A stretch of 15,549 nt of DNA, from contig JBCCFW010000176.1 in the NCBI GenBank assembly GCA_039029535.1, forward strand, positions 1 through 15,549. The letters run 5' to 3'. A program made the position numbers and the translations under genes. The notes below the pieces were generated by a model that searched no databases, was not told the origin of the DNA, and worked only from the letters and a program-made list of their open reading frames with translations. Positions 7,056 through 15,549 of this stretch are shown in pieces. Within the stretch, counting starts at the first letter, position 1; the number at the start of each line of letters is the position of its first letter. Origin of the DNA: JBCCFW01 sp039029535. Its GTDB lineage: Bacteria; Acidobacteriota; JBCCFW01.

Positions 7056-7115
7056 GACAGAGCCTGAGCGAGCGCGACGACACCCTGCGGCAGGCCGACT
7101 GACAAGAATTGTCAG
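7056..7115 (-). promoter_or_regulatory. Spaced TGTC elements and a palindrome upstream of the pilin 2 promoter
   Basis: Three minus-strand TGTC elements occur as TTGTC (7101-7105), GTGTC (7079-7083) and CTGTC (7056-7060), 22 and 23 bases apart, about two helical turns. The farthest is half of a perfect inverted repeat CTGACAA-GAA-TTGTCAG (7099-7115). They lie roughly 80-140 bases upstream of the inferred start, where RpoN enhancer-binding proteins normally bind. PilR of Pseudomonas aeruginosa is reported to bind tandem (C/G)TGTC boxes. Short motifs can arise by chance, so this is an operator candidate only. Confidence 0.45.
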
Positions 7116-7156
7116 GTCCGCCGAACGGGGCGAAGCAACTCGGTTCATCGACATCC

Positions 7157-7468
7157 TCACGGCCAGCCTCCGCGGCCCAGGAGGGCCAGGGTCGCCGGGG
7201 AGCCGCCTCGGGCTGCCGCCGCGACGACCGCCACGGGCTCGGCCAGCTCGGTCGGCTCGGTCGGCGTTGGCGCCCGGCTCACGAGCGGACGCTCGGCCAC
7301 CTGCGCGATCGCCGGTGCCTTGCGACTCGCCATGAGCCGATCCTCCCGCACGAGGCGCTCGTGGTGAGCGAGGAGCTCGGGCGCCACCGAGGCCAGAACG
7401 ATGGCCACGAGAACGACGCGGGCGCAACGTCGCAGGCCTGGGGTGAGCGGGGGGTGGACGAGATTCAC
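7157..7468 (-). CDS. Possible small single-pass membrane protein, 103 residues, no family recognised
   Basis: I do not recognise this protein. The frame gives MNLVHPPLTPGLRR, a hydrophobic segment ARVVLVAIVLASVA (about 16-29), a charged stretch (HHERLVREDRLMASRK) and a Pro/Thr/Glu then Ala/Gly-rich tail ending in GGWP. A membrane anchor with a short extra-cytoplasmic tail is the likely layout. In its favour, third positions are mostly G/C while second positions are mixed, the pattern of the neighbouring genes, and the opposite strand reads as an Arg/Gly/His-rich shadow. Against it, the same frame stays open through the antisense of the next gene, so openness proves little, and the ribosome site (GGGGA four bases before GTG 7468) is close to the start. 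ATG 7510 is an alternative start. It is oriented towards pilin 2. Confidence 0.4.
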   Translation of the reverse strand: MNLVHPPLTPGLRRCARVVLVAIVLASVAPELLAHHERLVREDRLMASRKAPAIAQVAERPLVSRAPTPTEPTELAEPVAVVAAAARGGSPATLALLGRGGWP

Positions 7469-7516
7469 GACTCCCCACGGAGCAGCTCGCGTGCCAACTT
7501 CCTCTAGCATTGCCTG

Positions 7517-9373
7517 ATGGGCTGGAAATCGCACTCTCTGGCCATGCTGAGCCTCGTCGGGACCGCCCTTCTCCTCGTCCCCTCTTCCTTCGATCCCGGC
7601 GCCCTTCCCTGCTTTCGCGACCTCCTGGACTTCTTCTATCCGATGAAGGTCCAGCTCGCCCGCGCCCTCGCCGCAGGTGACCTCCCCCACTGGGATCCCT
7701 ACACGCTCGGTGGGCATCCCTTCCTGGCGAATCTCCAATCCCAGGTGCTCTATCCGCCGTCGTGGCTCACCGCTGCCCTGCACCCGGCCTGGGGCCTGAG
7801 CTGGTCCATCACCCTCCACTTCCTCATCGCCGGCACCGGAGCTCTCCTTCTCGCCAGACACCTCGGCCTCTCCTCGCGTGGAGCGCTCCTGACGGGCGGC
7901 ATCTTCATGGCCGGTGGCCCCCTCGCCTCGTGTTCGGACCTGCTCAACCAGCTCTGCACCCTGAGCTGGCTCCCCTGGACCTGCCTCGCAGCCTCGACCT
8001 GGGCAGCTCGACCGGGGCGGAGAACGCTCGCCTGCTGGTCCGCTACCCTCGCCCTCTCCTTCCTCGCCGCGGCGCCGCAACACGCTCTGGTCAACGGCCT
8101 CTTCTCCCTCGTCTTCGCGCTCGTCATCTCGCGCCGGCCCGCCCACTCCCTCCGAGGGCTCACCCTCGCCAGCCTCTTGGCCATCGCCTGCTGCATGGCC
8201 CAGCTCGTCCCGTTCCTCGAGCTGGTCGCTCGCTCGGATCGTCTCGACGACGCGCCCTTTCATCGTGACGGCCTCCACTCCCTTCACCCTGCGCAACTGA
8301 CCAGCTTGCTCGTCGCTCCGACGAGCCCCTTCGACGCCCCCGCCGGCGCCTACCTCCGCTCGCTCTACGTCGGTGGCGGCGTCCTCGCGCTGGCCGCCAT
8401 CGGCTGCCTCCGGCGGGATCGCTGGACCGCGACGTGGGTCGGCCTCGGTCTGTCCTGCCTCGTCCTGGCGACGGGACCCGATGCCTGGCTCCAACTCGCT
8501 TCCTTCCTCCGCTATCCGATCAAGTTCATCTGTCCCTCACTCCTCTGCCTGGCGCTCCTGGCTGGCCGGGGACTCGACCTGGGCCTCGGCGCCCTCGCCT
8601 CTCACTTGGCGCCAACGCCGGTGCGCCTGCTCGGCGGCGGCTTGGTCCTCCTCGTCCTGCTCGACCTCGGGCTCACCCATCGTCGTCTCCATCTCGCGCA
8701 GCCCATCGACAGCCTCCTGCGACCCGACGCCGTGACCAGCCTCCTCGCCGCCAACACCGGCCCTTGCGGACCTCGCGTCCACTCGCCGGGCCTGGACGCG
8801 GAGCGACTCCGGCGACGCGCGGAGAGGCTCGCCGCCGGTGACCTGCTGGGCGCCCTGCGCGAGCGGGTGGAGCTGCTCGAGGGAGGACTCCCTGCCGTGT
8901 TCAGCGTCCACGCGACCTGGGGCGGCGCGGCGCTCACCGAGGCCAGGCACGCCCGTCGTCTCGACCGCCTGACCGAAGGGCCCGACCCCGTGCTGCTCGC
9001 CGAGCTCGACGTCGGCTTCGTGCTCGGTCCCCGTGGTCAGCTCTCGTTCGGCGAGGTCGTCGCCGAGAGCACCGACGCCGAGGTCCGCCTGCTGCCGGCA
9101 CACCCCGCCGATGAACGTCATCGAAGACAGCTCGACGGGCCGAACCGGGTCGTGGGTCCGCCGGGCCTCGGCCCACCGTCGGACTACCCTGGCTGGCGCG
9201 AGGGACCTCCTGGAACCTGGACCTACCGCCCCAGCGGCTGGACCCTGCTCTGGCTCCTCAACCTCGGCGGCCTGCTGATCTGGCTCGCCTGCTTCGTCGG
9301 TCCGAGAAGGCAAGAACGAAGCAGCCAAGACGCAGAGAACGAGATAGACTCCCCAGCTCCCGTGGCGGGGTAG
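7517..9373 (+). CDS. YfhO-like polytopic membrane protein (GT-C type fold)
   Basis: A 618-residue inner-membrane protein with about a dozen hydrophobic segments. After the first membrane helix (about 7-23) comes DLLDFFYPMKVQLARAL, then HWDPYTLGGHPFLANLQSQ and VLYPPSWL (residues 58-84), the signature of the YfhO family. Distant relatives are GT-C glycosyltransferases that use polyprenyl-phosphate sugars, and Bacillus YfhO is linked to lipoteichoic acid glycosylation, but the substrate here is unknown. The middle carries hydrophobic segments to about residue 380. The extra-cytoplasmic C-terminal part ends with SDYPGW and a last helix (WTLLWLLNLGGLLIWLACF), as in the family. The final 25 codons (RRQERSSQDAENE...) use fewer G/C third bases and run into the tRNA gene, where U8-A9-G10 supplies the stop. 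No good ribosome site precedes ATG 7517. Confidence 0.75.
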   Translation: MGWKSHSLAMLSLVGTALLLVPSSFDPGALPCFRDLLDFFYPMKVQLARALAAGDLPHWDPYTLGGHPFLANLQSQVLYPPSWLTAALHPAWGLSWSITLHFLIAGTGALLLARHLGLSSRGALLTGGIFMAGGPLASCSDLLNQLCTLSWLPWTCLAASTWAARPGRRTLACWSATLALSFLAAAPQHALVNGLFSLVFALVISRRPAHSLRGLTLASLLAIACCMAQLVPFLELVARSDRLDDAPFHRDGLHSLHPAQLTSLLVAPTSPFDAPAGAYLRSLYVGGGVLALAAIGCLRRDRWTATWVGLGLSCLVLATGPDAWLQLASFLRYPIKFICPSLLCLALLAGRGLDLGLGALASHLAPTPVRLLGGGLVLLVLLDLGLTHRRLHLAQPIDSLLRPDAVTSLLAANTGPCGPRVHSPGLDAERLRRRAERLAAGDLLGALRERVELLEGGLPAVFSVHATWGGAALTEARHARRLDRLTEGPDPVLLAELDVGFVLGPRGQLSFGEVVAESTDAEVRLLPAHPADERHRRQLDGPNRVVGPPGLGPPSDYPGWREGPPGTWTYRPSGWTLLWLLNLGGLLIWLACFVGPRRQERSSQDAENEIDSPAPVAG

Positions 9374-9440
9374 CTCAGCTGGTCAGAGCGTACGACTCAT
9401 AATCGTGAGGTCGAGGGTTCGAGTCCCTCCCCCGCTACCA
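9364..9440 (+). tRNA. tRNA-Met (elongator), anticodon CAU
   Basis: A complete 77-base cloverleaf with encoded CCA. The acceptor stem GGCGGGG pairs with CCCCGCT (G1-U72 wobble), followed by discriminator A73. TAGCTCAGCTGG forms the D-arm. The anticodon stem TACGA/TCGTG holds loop CTCATAA with CAT at its centre. The T-arm is GAGGG-TTCGAGT-CCCTC. The pairing at 1-72 and the lack of three G-C pairs under the anticodon rule out the initiator. Compared from memory with Bacillus elongator Met (same GGCGG start, GCGTACG, CGTGAGGTCG and GCTACCA end) it fits Met better than Ile2. Its first ten bases are shared with the end of the YfhO-like gene. A TAGACT hexamer at 9345-9350 is a possible -10 element, placing the start about seven bases before the tRNA. 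Confidence 0.93.
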
Positions 9441-9469
9441 CGGTGACGGACCGCCTCTTCCCGCTTCGC

Positions 9470-9473
9470 GAGG
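9470..9473 (+). promoter_or_regulatory. tilS: Ribosome binding site that decides the tilS start
   Basis: GAGG lies five bases before GTG 9479. The in-frame GTG at 9443 sits only two bases after the tRNA CCA end, and its upstream sequence is the tRNA acceptor stem with no Shine-Dalgarno match, so the 9479 start is preferred. Confidence 0.55.
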
Positions 9474-9478
9474 CCCCC

Positions 9479-10942
9479 GTGTCCCACCGTCCCCCCTCCC
9501 CCAGCTCGGCCACTGGTCCCCGGCTGTCGGCGCTTGCCGACGAGGTGATGAGCAGTGCGGCCTTCCGAGAGGACGAACGCCTCCTCGTCGGCTGCAGCGG
9601 CGGCCCCGACTCGACCGCGCTCGTCGTCCTCCTCGACGAGGCGCGACGCAGCCGCGGCCTCGAGCTCGCCATCGGCCACGTTCACCACGGCCTGCGTGGG
9701 GAGGACGCCGACGCCGAGCGCGAGCACGTCGCCGCCCTCGCGGCCGACCTCGGCCTGCCCTTCCACGAGCAGCGGGTCGATGTCGTCATCGAGAAGCAAC
9801 GTCGGCGCCGGGGCTGGCAAGACGCCGCCCGGGAAGCCCGCCACCGCGCGCTCGACGAGCTGCGGGAGGACGCCGGCGCCGACGTCATCGCCCTGGCCCA
9901 CACGCTCGACGACCAGGCCGAGACGCTCCTGCTGCGCTTGCTCCGCGGCACCGGCACGGCCGGCCTCGGAGCGATGCGCACGCGACGCGGGCGGATCGCG
10001 CGACCCCTTCTCGGAGTGTCGCGGGATCGGCTGCTCGACTACTTGCTCGAAGGCGGGGTGAGCTGGCACAGCGACGGCAGCAACTGGTCGTCGGGCTCGC
10101 GCCGCGGGCTGGTCCGCGAGTTGCTCGAGCGAAGCACCGAGCTCTTCGACGAGGGCCTCGCCCACCAGCTCGCGCGCACCGCCGGCCTCCTCGCCGAGGA
10201 CGACGCGCTGCTCGAGTCGTTGGTGGACGAGCGCTGGACCCAGACGGCAGGGACCGCTTCCGACGCCCCAGGGGCTGCCGGGCTCGCCCTCGCGTCCCGT
10301 CTCCCGGTCGACGTCGTCACCTGGCCCCGACCGCTGGCCCGGCGCGCGGTGCGTCGGTTCCTGACCTCGGCTCCCGGGTTCGAAGACCCTCCCGCCGCCG
10401 AAGCGGTCCAGCGGGTGCTGGACGCCGCCGGGTCGGCGAGCGTCGGACCCGTCGAGCTGGAGGGGCGTCGGGTCCGGCGTGAAGGGCGTTGGCTCACGCT
10501 CGGGCCCGCTCCGCCGATGCCACCTCCACCCACCGCTCAGGCGCTGCCGATCCCGGGCGAGTGCGTCTTCGCAGGGGGCCGCCTGGTCGTCCGCCAGGCC
10601 ACCGAGCCGGAGGCACGAGAAGGGGTCCAGGACCCCGATCACCGGCGCGTGGCGGTGGATCGAGATAGAATGCCCCGGGTCCTCGAGGTCCGTCCCTGGA
10701 GCCCGGGCGACCGGTATCAGCCCGCCGGACACCGCTTCTCTCGCAAGGTCAGCCGCTTCCTGCAGGACAGGAAGGTCCCGGCCATCCGTCGACGAGGCTG
10801 GCCGATCGTTCAGGTACCGGGAGAGCACGAGAGCCTCGTCTGGGTCCCCGGCTGGGCTCCGTCCCCGTCGCGAGTCGTTCAAGAGGGAACGCGCGAGGTC
10901 CTGATCCTCGAGTGGTTCCCATCGCCCTCTCCCGAAAGTTGA
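9479..10942 (+). CDS. tilS: tRNA(Ile)-lysidine synthase TilS
   Basis: Converts C34 of tRNA-Ile2(CAU) to lysidine with ATP and lysine, so that it reads AUA and is charged with Ile instead of Met. The 487-residue product has the PP-loop SGGPDS (residues 40-45), HVHHGLRGEDAD (67-78) and AHTLDDQAETLLLRLLRGTG (140-159). Next come ARPLLGVSRDRLLDY and DGSN. The TilS C-terminal domain is also present: WSPGDRYQPAG, RKVSRFLQDRKVP and LVWVPGW. It is full length. The GTG at 9479 has a ribosome site; GTG 9443, two bases after the tRNA, would add 12 residues without one. It follows elongator tRNA-Met(CAU), the look-alike TilS must not modify, and precedes ftsH by four bases, a common pairing. A TAGAAT at 10666-10671 inside the gene is a possible extra promoter element for ftsH. 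Confidence 0.93.
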   Translation: MSHRPPSPSSATGPRLSALADEVMSSAAFREDERLLVGCSGGPDSTALVVLLDEARRSRGLELAIGHVHHGLRGEDADAEREHVAALAADLGLPFHEQRVDVVIEKQRRRRGWQDAAREARHRALDELREDAGADVIALAHTLDDQAETLLLRLLRGTGTAGLGAMRTRRGRIARPLLGVSRDRLLDYLLEGGVSWHSDGSNWSSGSRRGLVRELLERSTELFDEGLAHQLARTAGLLAEDDALLESLVDERWTQTAGTASDAPGAAGLALASRLPVDVVTWPRPLARRAVRRFLTSAPGFEDPPAAEAVQRVLDAAGSASVGPVELEGRRVRREGRWLTLGPAPPMPPPPTAQALPIPGECVFAGGRLVVRQATEPEAREGVQDPDHRRVAVDRDRMPRVLEVRPWSPGDRYQPAGHRFSRKVSRFLQDRKVPAIRRRGWPIVQVPGEHESLVWVPGWAPSPSRVVQEGTREVLILEWFPSPSPES

Positions 10943-10946
10943 GACC

Positions 10947-12890
<1,944 letters not shown>

Positions 12891-12896
12891 CGCCAC

Positions 12897-13703
12897 GTGT
12901 TCGATTTCCTGCTGGACCTGGTCGACGTCGAAGGCTTCGGATGGCAGGAAGTTCTCGACATCTTGCTGGTGGCGGTGATCGTCTATGGCGTCATCGCGCT
13001 CCTGCGTCGCACCCGTTCAGCACCGGTCGCCATCGGCATCGTCAGCTTCCTCGTGATCTGGCGTGCCGCCATCGCCCTCGAGCTGGAGACCGTCGGCACC
13101 CTCCTGGACCTCGCCGCGTCCGCGCTGCCCATCGTGGTGGTTCTCCTCTTCCAGAACCCCATCCGTCGCGCCCTCTTGAGCCTGGGCCGCAACCCTCTCT
13201 TCCAGCTCTTCGCGACCCCGGCCGATGAAAGCGTCGTGGAGGCCGTGAGCCTCGCGATGCTCTCCCTCTCGTCTCAGCGTCAGGGAGCGCTCGTTGCCAT
13301 CGAGCGTGAGCTGGGCCTGCGCACCTACGCCGACTCGGGCATCCCCCTCGACGCCCGAGTCTCCTACGAGCTGCTGCTCGCGCTCTTCCATCCGCGCAGC
13401 CCACTCCACGACGGCTGCGTCATCCTCTCGCAAGACCGCATCCGAGCCGCCGGCTGCCTGCTACCGCTGACCACTCGTGCGCAGCCTTCCATGCGTCTCG
13501 GCTCGCGTCATCGTGCGGCCATCGGCCTGTCGGAAGAGACCGATGCGATCGTCATCGTCGTCTCCGAGGAACGGGGCCACATCTCCATCGTGCGCGACGG
13601 CGAGCTGCGCATCGTCGAGGCACGTGAGCTGCGCGACGAGCTGCGTCGAGAGCTCATCGGCATCTCAGGCAGCGAGCCCCGACCCGTGGCGGCCTCGGCA
13701 TGA
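12897..13703 (+). CDS. cdaA: Diadenylate cyclase CdaA (DisA_N domain, membrane-bound)
   Basis: Makes c-di-AMP from two ATP, a messenger for potassium, osmotic and cell-wall homeostasis. The 268-residue protein has three N-terminal membrane helices (about 20-37, 42-60, 66-86), then the cyclase domain. This contains FQNPIRRAL, PLHDGCVIL (171-177), AAGCLLPL, and GSRHRAAIGLSEETDAIVIV with the RHR motif at 204-206, then VSEERGHISI. The usual catalytic DGA motif reads DGC here; the metal-binding Asp and the RHR are intact, so activity is likely. GTG 12897 follows ftsH by six bases, with GGGAG eleven bases upstream, a rather long spacing. The stop overlaps the ATG of cdaR (ATGA). The cdaA-cdaR-glmM order is the classic c-di-AMP cluster first described in Firmicutes. 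Confidence 0.93.
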   Translation: MFDFLLDLVDVEGFGWQEVLDILLVAVIVYGVIALLRRTRSAPVAIGIVSFLVIWRAAIALELETVGTLLDLAASALPIVVVLLFQNPIRRALLSLGRNPLFQLFATPADESVVEAVSLAMLSLSSQRQGALVAIERELGLRTYADSGIPLDARVSYELLLALFHPRSPLHDGCVILSQDRIRAAGCLLPLTTRAQPSMRLGSRHRAAIGLSEETDAIVIVVSEERGHISIVRDGELRIVEARELRDELRRELIGISGSEPRPVAASA

Positions 13704-14731
13704 GTCGCTCGGGAACGACCCGGCGCCGCTTGCCGACCCTCGAGCTCGGACCCGCCTTCCTCTCCCTCCTGATCGCCGTGCTCGCCTGGGCCCTCGTGAA
13801 GGGCCAGGAGCGCGTGCCGGCCGGCTTCGAGGTCCCGCTCGAGCTGGTGCTTCCCCCCGGCATGGTCCTGGTCGGCGAGGTGCCCGAAACGGTGGGCCTC
13901 CGAGTGCGCGCCCCACGACGCAAGCTGCGCACGCTGACCGACGCCGACTTCCGAGTCGTGCTCCGCAGCCTCACCACGCGACCGGGCACGCGACGCGAGG
14001 TGATCACTCCTCAGGACGTCGACGCTCCCTTCGGCGTGGCGATCGACTCGGTCACCCCGGCCCGCTTCCTCGCCGCCTACGACGTCGTGAGCACTCGACG
14101 GCTTCCGCTCACGCCGAGCCACGTCGGCGAGCCCGCCGACGGCCATGCCGTCCAGGCGCTCCGCATCGAGCCCCCGTCGGCCGTCGCCGTCGTGCAGGGC
14201 CCGCGCGGCTTGCTCGACGAGCTCGAGAGCATCGCCCTCGAGCCCGTGTCGGTCGCGGGACGCAGCGAGTCCTTCCAGCTCGGCGGAGCCATCGCTCGTG
14301 CGCCTGCCGGCTGCGAGCTCCTCGAGTCGCCGGCGGTGCTGGTCAACATCGACATCGGCGCCCTCACGGGTCAGCAGAGCTTCGCAGCCGTGCAGGTCGG
14401 CAAGCGTCACGGGCGCTGGGAGTCCAGCCCGCTGAACCCGCCCCGACTCGACGTCATCGTCGAGGGCCCACTGCCGGTCTTGCGACAGCTCAGCAGCTCC
14501 TCCATCGAGCTGGCCGTGGACCTCGCCGGGCTCGAGCCACGCTCCGACGACTACCTGCTCGACGTCAGCGCACGGGTCGACCAGGAGCTCTGCCCGGGTT
14601 GCCAGGTCGTGCGCTTGCGCCCCCAGCGCAAGGTGCACGTGCGCGTGCGTCCCAAGGAGCGCCCGGACATCGACGGCAACGGACCCGGTGCCAGCGCCGA
14701 GGCCACGCCCGCCCTCACCAGCGAGGGCTGA
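13700..14731 (+). CDS. cdaR: CdaR-type regulator with YbbR-like domains
   Basis: A 343-residue membrane-anchored protein. An Arg-rich cytoplasmic start (SRSGTTRRR) is followed by one helix (about 15-33, ELGPAFLSLLIAVLAWALV) and a large outside region. That region holds repeated YbbR-like units, seen as VPLELVLPPGMVLVGEVP with VGLRVRAPRRKL, and later as IEPPSAVAVVQGPRGLLDEL with VSVAGRSESF. CdaR binds and controls CdaA activity across the membrane. A CPGC pair occurs near the C-terminus (CPGCQVVRLRPQRKVHV) before a Pro/Ala/Glu-rich tail. The identification rests on the helix-plus-YbbR layout and on its position between cdaA and glmM with a 4-base ATGA overlap; YbbR sequences are weakly conserved. 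Confidence 0.82.
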   Translation: MSRSGTTRRRLPTLELGPAFLSLLIAVLAWALVKGQERVPAGFEVPLELVLPPGMVLVGEVPETVGLRVRAPRRKLRTLTDADFRVVLRSLTTRPGTRREVITPQDVDAPFGVAIDSVTPARFLAAYDVVSTRRLPLTPSHVGEPADGHAVQALRIEPPSAVAVVQGPRGLLDELESIALEPVSVAGRSESFQLGGAIARAPAGCELLESPAVLVNIDIGALTGQQSFAAVQVGKRHGRWESSPLNPPRLDVIVEGPLPVLRQLSSSSIELAVDLAGLEPRSDDYLLDVSARVDQELCPGCQVVRLRPQRKVHVRVRPKERPDIDGNGPGASAEATPALTSEG

Positions 14732-14765
14732 GCGCTCCGAGCCGAGCGCCACCGAGACCGAGAGT

Positions 14766-14806
14766 GTGGCGGGCAGGCAACTTGGGTAGCATTCCCGCCC
14801 CGCCAC
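14766..14806 (+). repeat. Inverted repeat in the cdaR-glmM gap
   Basis: GTGGCGGG (14766-14773) and CCCGCCAC (14799-14806) form a perfect eight-pair stem with a 25-base loop, ending 29 bases before the glmM start. A T-run is lacking, so it is not a normal terminator. The loop contains a TAGCAT (14787-14792) that could be a -10 element. A stem this short can occur by chance in GC-rich DNA. Confidence 0.3.
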
Positions 14807-14835
14807 GGCCCATCGTCGCGGGATCGCGAGGACAC

Positions 14836-15549
14836 GTGGGCACCCTGTTCGGCACTGATGGCATCCGGGGCAAGGCGGGCGAGCCGCCCCTCGACGACGA
14901 CAACCTCCTCCGACTCGGACGCGCCATCGGCCGAGTCCTCGGTCGCTCGGGCCGCGGAACGCCCCGGGTCGTGATCGGTCGCGACACGCGAGAGAGCGGA
15001 CCGGGCATCCTTCGAGAGCTCGCCGAGGGCCTCAAGCAGCAGGGGGCCGCCGTGCGGTCGGCCGGCGTGGTCCCCACCCCGGCAGTCTCGCTCCTCGCCC
15101 GCAGCGACTCCTTCGACGCAGGCATCGCCATCTCCGCCTCGCACAACCCTTACCAGGACAACGGCCTGAAGATCTTCGGCAACGAGGGCGGCAAGCTGCC
15201 CGACGAGCTGGAGGCGGCCATCGAGTCCGAGCTCGCCGCCATGGGCGATGTCGAGCGCATGGGCTCCCCGGCACCGGTCGACGAACCGACCCTCCGCAGC
15301 CGTCATCGCGAGTGGCTGCGCGATCGAGCCCAGTCCTGGGGCCTCGATCTCTCCGGGCGGAAGCTGGTCGTCGACGCTGCCCACGGTGCCGCGGCCGAAG
15401 CCGCCGCCCAGCTCTTCTCCGAGCTCGGCGCCGAGGTCGAGTCGCTCGGCGACTCCCCTACCGGCACCAACATCAACGACGGTCGGGGCTCGCTCTACCC
15501 CGACGAGCTGGGCGTCCGCGTGCGCTCGGTCGGAGCCGAGCTGGGGATC
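14836..15549 (+). CDS. glmM: Phosphoglucosamine mutase GlmM (3' part outside the window)
   Basis: Converts glucosamine-6-phosphate to glucosamine-1-phosphate on the way to UDP-GlcNAc, peptidoglycan and LPS. The 238 codons present begin MGTLFGTDGIRGKAGEPP, the standard GlmM opening. The active-site serine motif ISASHNPYQDNGLKIF is complete; its second Ser should carry the phosphate. GRDTRESG and VVDAAHGAAA, GTNINDGRGS (usual GxNIN-xxCGS) are also present. In the last, Arg replaces the usual Cys before GS. GTG 14836 has GAGGA three bases upstream (14828-14832). It follows cdaR by 104 bases. In Gram-positive bacteria GlmM binds and inhibits CdaA, so the shared cluster is functionally sensible. 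The gene continues beyond the right edge. Confidence 0.96.
   Translation, partial: MGTLFGTDGIRGKAGEPPLDDDNLLRLGRAIGRVLGRSGRGTPRVVIGRDTRESGPGILRELAEGLKQQGAAVRSAGVVPTPAVSLLARSDSFDAGIAISASHNPYQDNGLKIFGNEGGKLPDELEAAIESELAAMGDVERMGSPAPVDEPTLRSRHREWLRDRAQSWGLDLSGRKLVVDAAHGAAAEAAAQLFSELGAEVESLGDSPTGTNINDGRGSLYPDELGVRVRSVGAELGI

Larger units (their letters stand above)
6859..7516. other. Divergent control region between pilin 2 (minus) and the YfhO-like gene (plus)
   Basis: About 660 bases without a certain gene. From the pilin side it holds the leader (6859-6976), the RpoN promoter candidate (6987-7002), the TGTC/palindrome cluster (7056-7115) and a possible small minus-strand gene (7157-7468). Only 48 bases separate that frame from the plus-strand ATG at 7517. 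A TAGCAT hexamer at 7505-7510 is the only -10-like sequence I see there; if real, transcription would start about at the ATG, giving a nearly leaderless message. I see no clear -35. Confidence 0.5.

Noticed and set aside
9364..9440. Reading the CAU tRNA as tRNA-Ile2, the TilS substrate
   Set aside because: The neighbour tilS makes this tempting, but the acceptor end (G1-U72, A73), D-arm and AGGTCG variable region fit elongator Met better. A classifier would settle it.
13508..14806. Long minus-strand frame opposite cdaA and cdaR
   Set aside because: Antisense shadow with no recognisable domain; the plus-strand genes have clear motifs and coupled starts.

Overview
This is a chromosomal window from a high-GC, probably Gram-negative bacterium. 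Codons end mostly in G or C, and about nine of the fifteen genes start with GTG. The pilin N-termini and the ftsH-cdaA-cdaR-glmM order remind me of Acidobacteriota or a neighbouring phylum. That placement is inference from memory and has not been tested. I see no insertion sequence, integrase, CRISPR array or toxin-antitoxin pair. Most genes are core housekeeping genes; the least ordinary part is the pilin/regulator block at 2987-7468.

Layout. From 1 to 2891, five tightly packed minus-strand genes run tsaB, rimI, psd, pssA and then a semialdehyde-dehydrogenase-like gene cut by the window edge. They cover tRNA t6A modification, protein N-terminal acetylation and phosphatidylethanolamine synthesis. 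Several of them overlap by GTGA. From 2987 to 6858, also on the minus strand, two paralogous GspG-like pilins flank a 901-residue XRE-STAND-TPR regulator. The upstream pilin has its own unit: a strong match to a sigma-54 promoter, spaced TGTC elements and a palindrome upstream of it, and an intrinsic terminator behind it. A possible small membrane protein (7157-7468) lies next to it.

From 7517 the plus strand takes over. A YfhO-like polytopic membrane protein ends inside an elongator tRNA-Met(CAU) gene. The tRNA is followed at once by tilS, then ftsH, cdaA, cdaR and the start of glmM. TilS modifies tRNA-Ile2(CAU) and must avoid tRNA-Met(CAU). CdaA and CdaR make and regulate c-di-AMP, and GlmM makes the glucosamine-1-phosphate needed for peptidoglycan. 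Elsewhere GlmM is also a known inhibitor of CdaA, so this half links membrane proteolysis, c-di-AMP signalling and cell-wall precursor supply.

I did not find an obviously new multi-gene system. The best candidates for a second look are the pilin control region with the XRE-STAND-TPR regulator, the gene-in-tRNA overlap before tilS, and the altered DGA motif of CdaA.
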